In this document: piece by piece, positions 59,100 to 64,000 of the stretch | Layout of the letters: each line of letters opens with the position of its first letter | How positions within the stretch are numbered: the stretch's first letter is position 1 | NCBI GenBank assembly: GCA_036346395.1 | Contig: CM070604.1 | Coordinates: 40,947,662 to 41,011,661, forward strand | Reading direction: 5' to 3' | From: Hsuehochloa calcarea | Lineage: Eukaryota > Streptophyta > Magnoliopsida > Poales > Poaceae | Length of the DNA: 64,000 nucleotides | Notes under the pieces: model-generated | Databases searched by the model: none | Seen by the model: the letters and a program-made list of their open reading frames with translations, nothing else | What the model was told of the DNA's origin: nothing | Made by a program: the position numbers and the translations under genes

Positions 59100-59598
59100 A
59101 AACTCGACAAAAGAGTTATGCCGATAATCGTCGGAGAGAACTATCCTTTGAGATGGGAGATTTTGTCTATCTCGGGGTAACTCCACTCAGGAGTGAAGAG
59201 ATTTCGACTAAAGGAAAACTCGCACCTGCATTTGTCGGACCCTATAAGATTTTGGCAAAAGAGGTGAAGTTGCTTATCGCTGGAACTACCAAAGATCTTT
59301 GTCACTGCTCACAATGTCTTCCATGTATCCCGATTAAAGAAATGTCTCAGTACCAACAAGAAACACTGCTGAGAGCATCGATCTTGTGAAGATCTCACCT
59401 ATGTGGAACAACCAATCAAGATTCTCGATGTGGCGAACGCGTCACGAAGCAAAGTCATTCGTTCTTGTAAGGTTCAATGGAGCAATCATTCGAAGAAGAA
59501 GCTACAGGGAGCGAGAAGAAGTTTTGAGAGCCGAGTATCCCTACCTTTTGTCGACCAAGTCCAATCTCGGGTCGAGATTCCCTTTAAGGGGGTAGGTT
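59100..59598 (+). pseudogene. Integrase C-terminus with chromodomain-like tail
   Basis: MGDFVYLGVTPLRSEEIS then KLAPAFVGPYKILAKEV (59153-59280) is the GPY/F module of the integrase C-terminus. After a frame change, 59403-59598 reads EQPIKILDVANASRSKVIRS and CKVQWSNHSKKKLQGARRSF, then ESRVSLPF. This follows the Val-Gln-Trp pattern of group II chromodomains, which guide chromoviruses to heterochromatin. Both frames end just before the polypurine tract. Confidence 0.8.
59586..59598 (+). other. Polypurine tract of the Tekay element
   Basis: aagggggtaggtt directly before the 3' LTR start TGTAACACCC. Confidence 0.85.
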
Positions 59599-62500
59599 TG
59601 TAACACCCAAAATTTCAATTTCGCTAAAAATAAGACTTTATTAATTTTGTGGATTTTTGGAATTTTTAAAAACTTTTCCTAAAGTATATTAAGGCTAAAA
59701 GAATTTATGTGCAAAATCTATTACTAACTAAAAGTTGGAATTAATTTATTTAAGTCCGTAATGCCTCATAAATTTCATTAATTTTCTCAAAATTTTTGGA
59801 CTTCATTTACTATTTTCTAAAGCCTATTTGAATTTCTCGAATTAAATCAATTGAAAAGAATTTAAAATTCTACACATAAAGATCTTGGTCGAAGCCCAAA
59901 GACTGCGCGCGCCTCGCCCACTTTCTCCCAGCGCGAAATGCGCGGGCCGTCCGATCAAATCGGACGGCCGACAATCAATCCGCCGCGCTCTCTCTCCTCT
60001 CTCTCTCTCACGTCGGGTGGGGCCATGCCTGCGTCGTCTTCCCGCCCCTTCTTCTCCCTGCGTGATCGTCGCTTCGCGCCATTACCTAGCTGCTGGAGCT
60101 CATCAAGCCCGTGATTCCTCCCCTCTCTTTCCTCGCATTCATCGCATTCGATTCGGCCATTCACCCCGCACTCGTCTCGGCCATTACCCCTTCCATAACT
60201 CATTTAACGCCGCCCTCACCTCCGCAAGCGGCCGTTGCCACCTCGCCCGATCTCCATCTCCGGCCTCGCCCTCGCCCTATAAAGGGAGCACCAGTGCGCC
60301 TCTCTCCCTCAAGCTTTTGCCCAGCTCCCTCGCCTCCCTCGCCCCAATCGCCGTGTTGGTCTCTCTCCCGGCCGAGCCAGTGCTCACGCCTCTAGCACCG
60401 CCATCGTGAACCTCCGGCCGCCTCGGCACCACGGCCGCCTCGGCACGCGAACTCGTGCGCGCACTCCGCGCCCTCGGGCGTCGCGGAGCTCCTTCGCCGC
60501 CAACGATCAACCTCACCGCCGCCTCTCGCCGTCGCCGACCATCTTCCGCCACGCCCTCGCGTCGCCAGTAGCGCATCACACTCAAAGATCATCCTCGAAC
60601 CTTTGCGACGCCGCCGGAGCTCGCCGCGCCGCCGTTCGCGGCACCATTGGAACCCGAAGCCTCCCTCTCCGGCCGGCGTGGTCACCACCTCGGCGCCACC
60701 TCACCGTTTTTGCGTGCGTGGCGGCCAAGTCGTCCAGCGTGGTGCTGCGCCAGCCAGCCTTGTACACAAAGACAATTGCCCTTCAGCCTTTATTGCACCG
60801 AGTCCACCGTGGACTTGCGCCTGTTGTGGACTCGATCCATCTGTTCGGGCCCACATGTCGGTCTCGTGAACGATCACTGGCGTCACCGGCGCAATAAAGA
60901 TATTTTCCTTTAGAAATTTAATTGGAAATTCGAAATTCGATTTTAGGATTTAATTTAGGTTTTAAACTTCCAGGAGCTCGTATTTCTTCATACAAACTCC
61001 GATTTAGGTGATTCAAATTTCTAAATTTGTATAAAATAAAGATCTAGCTAACTAAACCAAAATTATTTAATTTGGAATTAATTTGAATTTTCATTTGAAT
61101 TTATTTGTGTTCATTTGAATTCTGTTTGAATTTGGAATATTTTCGCGTATAGATTTTGACGACTCCGGAGAGCTTGACCCTATTGAAGAAGTAGAATACC
61201 AAGAATTTGAGCAAGGCAAGTTACACCATTGACCATTTTGCCCCCAATATTTAAAATTATTTAATTCCTGTTTTAAATTATTATTGCATGCATAATTGTA
61301 TTTAATTATTTTAAATTCTGTTTTAAATATTTAATTATTCCCTTTGTAATTTGATTGTTGTATTATCAATTCTTGTAACCTTAGTCAAATGAATTTAAAA
61401 TAAATATATGCACCAAATGCTTAGACCATGAAATATTTGACTTTGGGAGAATTTAGCCAAAATTTCATAAAAAGCCTATGACATTGCTTTGTCATGGTGG
61501 ACTTTTGCAAATATCTTTGAAAATTATAAAAATAAAAGAAAATGGTTTGTACTTGGGCAAACATGGACCGTTGGTGGGTGCAGGTTTATGCACGGCTGTC
61601 TGTTAGGATCGAGACCTGGGTTTTTATCGAAAGTTGCCCAAGTAGATTAAGGACCGGCCTTTGAGCCGCATCTTGCAAAAGCTCCACCGTACTACCACAT
61701 GTTCTGTATGGGCAGAACCATGCTTAATAATTTGTATTACCTCAGTATTGTTTATGCCATTTTTGTTGTGTGGGTGTCGGTTAGACTTTATTCCCACTTG
61801 GCGCAAGAGGGGGCTTCCGGCAGGTGGTTAGCCTAATGGAAGTGAAACCTTAGCGGGCACATTGGTATTGAGGTAGTGCATTGAAACGCCTTGTGATAAT
61901 TGCCCACCACACGCCTAAGGAAGCGTGTATTGGCCGACATAACTGCAAATTATCTCGTGTGGTAAAGTTGTACCACCTCTGCAGAGTGTAAATCTATTCG
62001 AATAGTCGTGTCCACGGTTATGGACATCTTGAGCAAAGCCACTCTAAGTTAGATTTGTTTTGATTTTAAAATAACTTGGGACATGATTTGAGGATGGTTA
62101 ATCCTTGTGGTAAATTTGGGCGGGTAGCCTTGTGATAGGAGGGTATCCTTCACCATGTTTCATATGGAGGTTATCCACTATAAAATGATCAATTTTAAAT
62201 CTGATTTTAGTTATGTAATGAAAATGTGCCTTGAAACTTAGTATAACTATTTAAACCAAAATGCTTGATTTATGCAAATAAACCCTATAACCTTCCTTTG
62301 AATAACTTATGCATGCATTCTAAATTACAGATTGGGTGTAATTTGCGAGCACAGGTTGTAGTGCTCACTCTTCTGAATATTATTATTCAGAGAAGACTGC
62401 TATCCGAAGGTGAGGAGCGGGGCGATTAGGGCGACCTCCGCATTTATTGCCTGTGGCGTATCGTGTGGCTTACCATTATATTTTGCTTCCGCTTAATGTT

Positions 62501-62657
62501 TTATTTGGCCTCCGGGCCCAGTTGTAATAAACTCTATGCTTATTAATATACACGCTGGATATGTTTGTGATAACATTTTTGTGACTGTGTACACTGGAAA
62601 TCCTGGACTAGTGTATGAACACAGAGAATTTGGGATCCTTCGTTCCCGGGTTCGACA
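59599..62657 (+). repeat. Tekay 3' LTR
   Basis: 3059 bp, co-linear with the 5' LTR throughout. Differences are mostly one- to three-base indels and CTG/CAG versus CG exchanges rather than scattered transitions. TATA at 60277-60286; conserved block at about 61970-62010. Confidence 0.96.
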
Positions 62658-63292
62658 GCGAGGAAAGTGATGATATCTTTTTTATTGTTAAAATTAGAGT
62701 ATATGAGTTATACATATATAGATTATAGCTATCATGTGAATACGTGATCTCTCGAAAGAGAATACATCATGCATATAGGAAGCCGAGGCACCATCCTGTC
62801 TAACATCCCCCGCAGTCGGAACGTCGCCAAGGTGGACATTCAAACTAGACCTAAATTCGGTGAAGACAAAAGTCACGCGAACGACGGTCCGGCGATGATG
62901 ATTCGGCGTGATGACGACGGTAGACGGGGCGCTCGGAAGGCCGTGGAGGGAGGGCCGTGTCGACGAGCACGTCGCGTCACGCCACAACGTCATCGGAAGA
63001 GAGGAGACGCCGGAGAGATCGAAGTCGAGGTGGTCAAATCCGGAGCCGAAGAATGTCGACAGGTCGGCGGGGCGACACAAACCGATCTATGGTTGAAAAA
63101 AATAGAGAAAACCAAATTTGAAGATGACCAGGGAAAACTCTAATGGGTAGCCGATCGGATGATCGGTGACACGACTTAAACTATGGGTTGCGCAGCCCCC
63201 AGGAGAGATCATGGATATGAGATCATCTCCCAGGGGTGGCCCGACGGAAGCTGTGGAGGCGGTGGCTCAAGAGCGGCACCGCTCTGATACTA
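62658..63292 (-). mobile_element. Short copia-derived unit: truncated LTR plus internal sequence
   Basis: 62658-62725 (with 51158-51167) matches the copia LTR start gcgaggaaagtgrtgwtatc... and then diverges. 62726-63280 is internal sequence without recognised gag; its 128-codon minus frame (62694-63080) matches nothing I know. 63281-63292 is the primer site. Probably a non-autonomous or internally deleted copia unit. Confidence 0.6.
63281..63292 (-). other. Primer-binding site of the copia unit
   Basis: The minus strand reads TAGTATCAGAGC directly after the LTR end TTACA, one mismatch from the initiator-Met-tRNA site. Confidence 0.8.
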
Positions 63293-63456
63293 TGTAAGCG
63301 AGGAAAGTGGTGTTATCTTTTTTATTGTTAAAATTAGAGTACATGAGTTACACATGTTATGAATAATATGCATAGATTCAATAGGGTCTAATGGGCAATA
63401 TAAATAGGGATTACAGATAAGAAAACCAAAATCTATTCTAGAGTACTATTCTAATA
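63293..63456 (-). repeat. Copia LTR shared by two units
   Basis: A 164-bp LTR. On the minus strand it runs TATTAGAATAGTACTC...CCTCGCTTACA, with tatttata as a TATA candidate at about 63400. Pol and a polypurine tract precede it; a primer site follows it. Confidence 0.8.
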
Positions 63457-64000
63457 CCCCTCCCAAACTCATGGTGGATCACACACACTAAGTTTGGAGA
63501 GAAAATACAAATGTTGTACCTTAGTCTATGGCTTTGTAAAGAAATCAGCAACCTGTAGTTCTGATAGCACAAACTATAAAACAAGTACTCTCTCCTGCAC
63601 CTGTGAGCGAGTGTATGAAGCATCCACACCAATATACTTGGTGAGCTCATGCTTCACTGGGTCCCAGGCAATACTGATAGCACCTGTACTGTCAGACAAA
63701 AGAGTCGTAAGTCTCACCACAGGTACTCTAAAATCTACAAGTAGCCACCTCAACAAAGTAACATTTGCTGTCACTGCTGCCATAGCTCTCAACTCAGCCT
63801 CTACACTCGAACTGGAAACTGCAGTCTGCTTCTTAGTCTTCCAGGCAATCAGAGAGGAGCCAAGAAAAACACAGTAAGCAGAAAGAGAACGATGATCAGA
63901 ATGATCATTAGCCCAGGTCGCATCGGAGTATGCCTAAAGCTGTAGTGAGGTGGAGCTAGGAAAAAACAAATGACGAGAGATAGTTCCACGCAAGTAGCAA
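63457..64000 (-). pseudogene. Ty1/copia RNase H (3' end of pol), partial
   Basis: The minus-strand frame enters at the window edge with YLRGTISRHLFFPSSTSLQL, then a TAG, AYSDATWANDHSDHRSLSAY, LIAWKTKKQTAVSSSSVEAE, LRAMAAVTANVTLLRWLL, LSDSTGAISIAWDPVKHELT and YIGVDASY. These are the catalytic boxes of copia RNase H (DATWA, SSVEAE, DSTGAI). It ends, after stops at about 63571 and 63530, with ADFFTKP and SKLSVCDPP, the usual pol C-terminus, and a GGGAGGGGTAT polypurine tract (63454-63466) joins the LTR. Confidence 0.9.

Larger units (their letters stand above)
51168..62657 (+). mobile_element. Ty3/gypsy chromovirus, Tekay lineage (RIRE3/RIRE8-like)
   Basis: Full-length element of 11.5 kb. LTRs are 51168-54260 and 59599-62657, TGTAACA...TTCGACA, flanked by a perfect 5-bp duplication gcgag (51163-51167 and 62658-62662). 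Order: initiator-Met-tRNA primer site, ORF0, gag, protease, RT, RNase H, integrase, chromodomain-like tail, polypurine tract. The 3.1 kb LTRs and an ORF before gag fit the rice families RIRE3 and RIRE8. It inserted 10 bp inside a copia LTR (TGTAAGCGAG at 51158, continuing at 62663). Most coding frames are broken, but often by small changes at CNG/CG sites. Confidence 0.96.

Overview
The window looks like grass nuclear DNA, most likely rice or a close relative (Oryza). It has one spliced host gene with the GC-rich first exon typical of grasses. Almost everything else is nested transposable elements of grass type: Ty3/gypsy of the Tat and Tekay lineages, Ty1/copia, hAT and PIF/Harbinger. There are no operons, CRISPR arrays or bacterial genes. 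No rRNA or tRNA gene was recognised.

Left third (1-23490): an old, decayed, plus-strand LTR of the Tekay chromovirus type (1-735, 17287-17349, 19916-about 23490) was split by a Tat-lineage element. That element, 736-17286, has the target duplication CCTCT, an Asp-tRNA-like primer site, and relics of gag, protease, RT, a dual RNase H and integrase. It also carries a long antisense spliced gene between pol and the 3' LTR. Two minus-strand solo LTRs inserted later: 1507-4652 inside the Tat 5' LTR (TSD TCTTA) and 17350-19915 (TSD CGTTA/CGTCA).

Middle (23490-43259): a scrap of Tat gag, then about 3 kb without genes, a decayed autonomous hAT element (about 27222-31560), a 1.1 kb non-autonomous hAT (32258-33347), and a PIF/Harbinger element (34732-42184). 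The Harbinger element carries both of its genes, transposase and Myb-like protein, on the minus strand. A 2.2 kb LTR-like insertion (37785-40022) lies within it.

Host gene (43972-49695, minus): a TORTIFOLIA1/SPIRAL2-like HEAT-repeat microtubule-associated protein in at least four exons, with clean splice junctions and open frames. Its 3.4 kb third intron holds an AT-rich repeat array. Its last recognised 5' splice site lies in a 39-bp tandem duplication.

Right end (51158-64000): a full-length Tekay chromovirus (RIRE3/RIRE8-like, 51168-62657, TSD GCGAG) with 3.1 kb LTRs, an intact extra ORF before gag, broken gag-pol and a chromodomain-like C-terminus. It sits 10 bp inside a copia LTR. The copia material (62658-64000, minus) has pol RNase H, LTR and primer site in an order showing two copia units sharing one LTR.

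The most unusual signals are: (1) in both LTR pairs, and at conserved codons of the broken ORFs, CAG or CTG in one copy repeatedly faces CG in the other; (2) hairpin-repeat arrays of the Tat LTR recur in the introns of its antisense gene; (3) an intact ORF0 with a possible double-stranded-RNA-binding fold; (4) the duplicated splice donor in the host gene.
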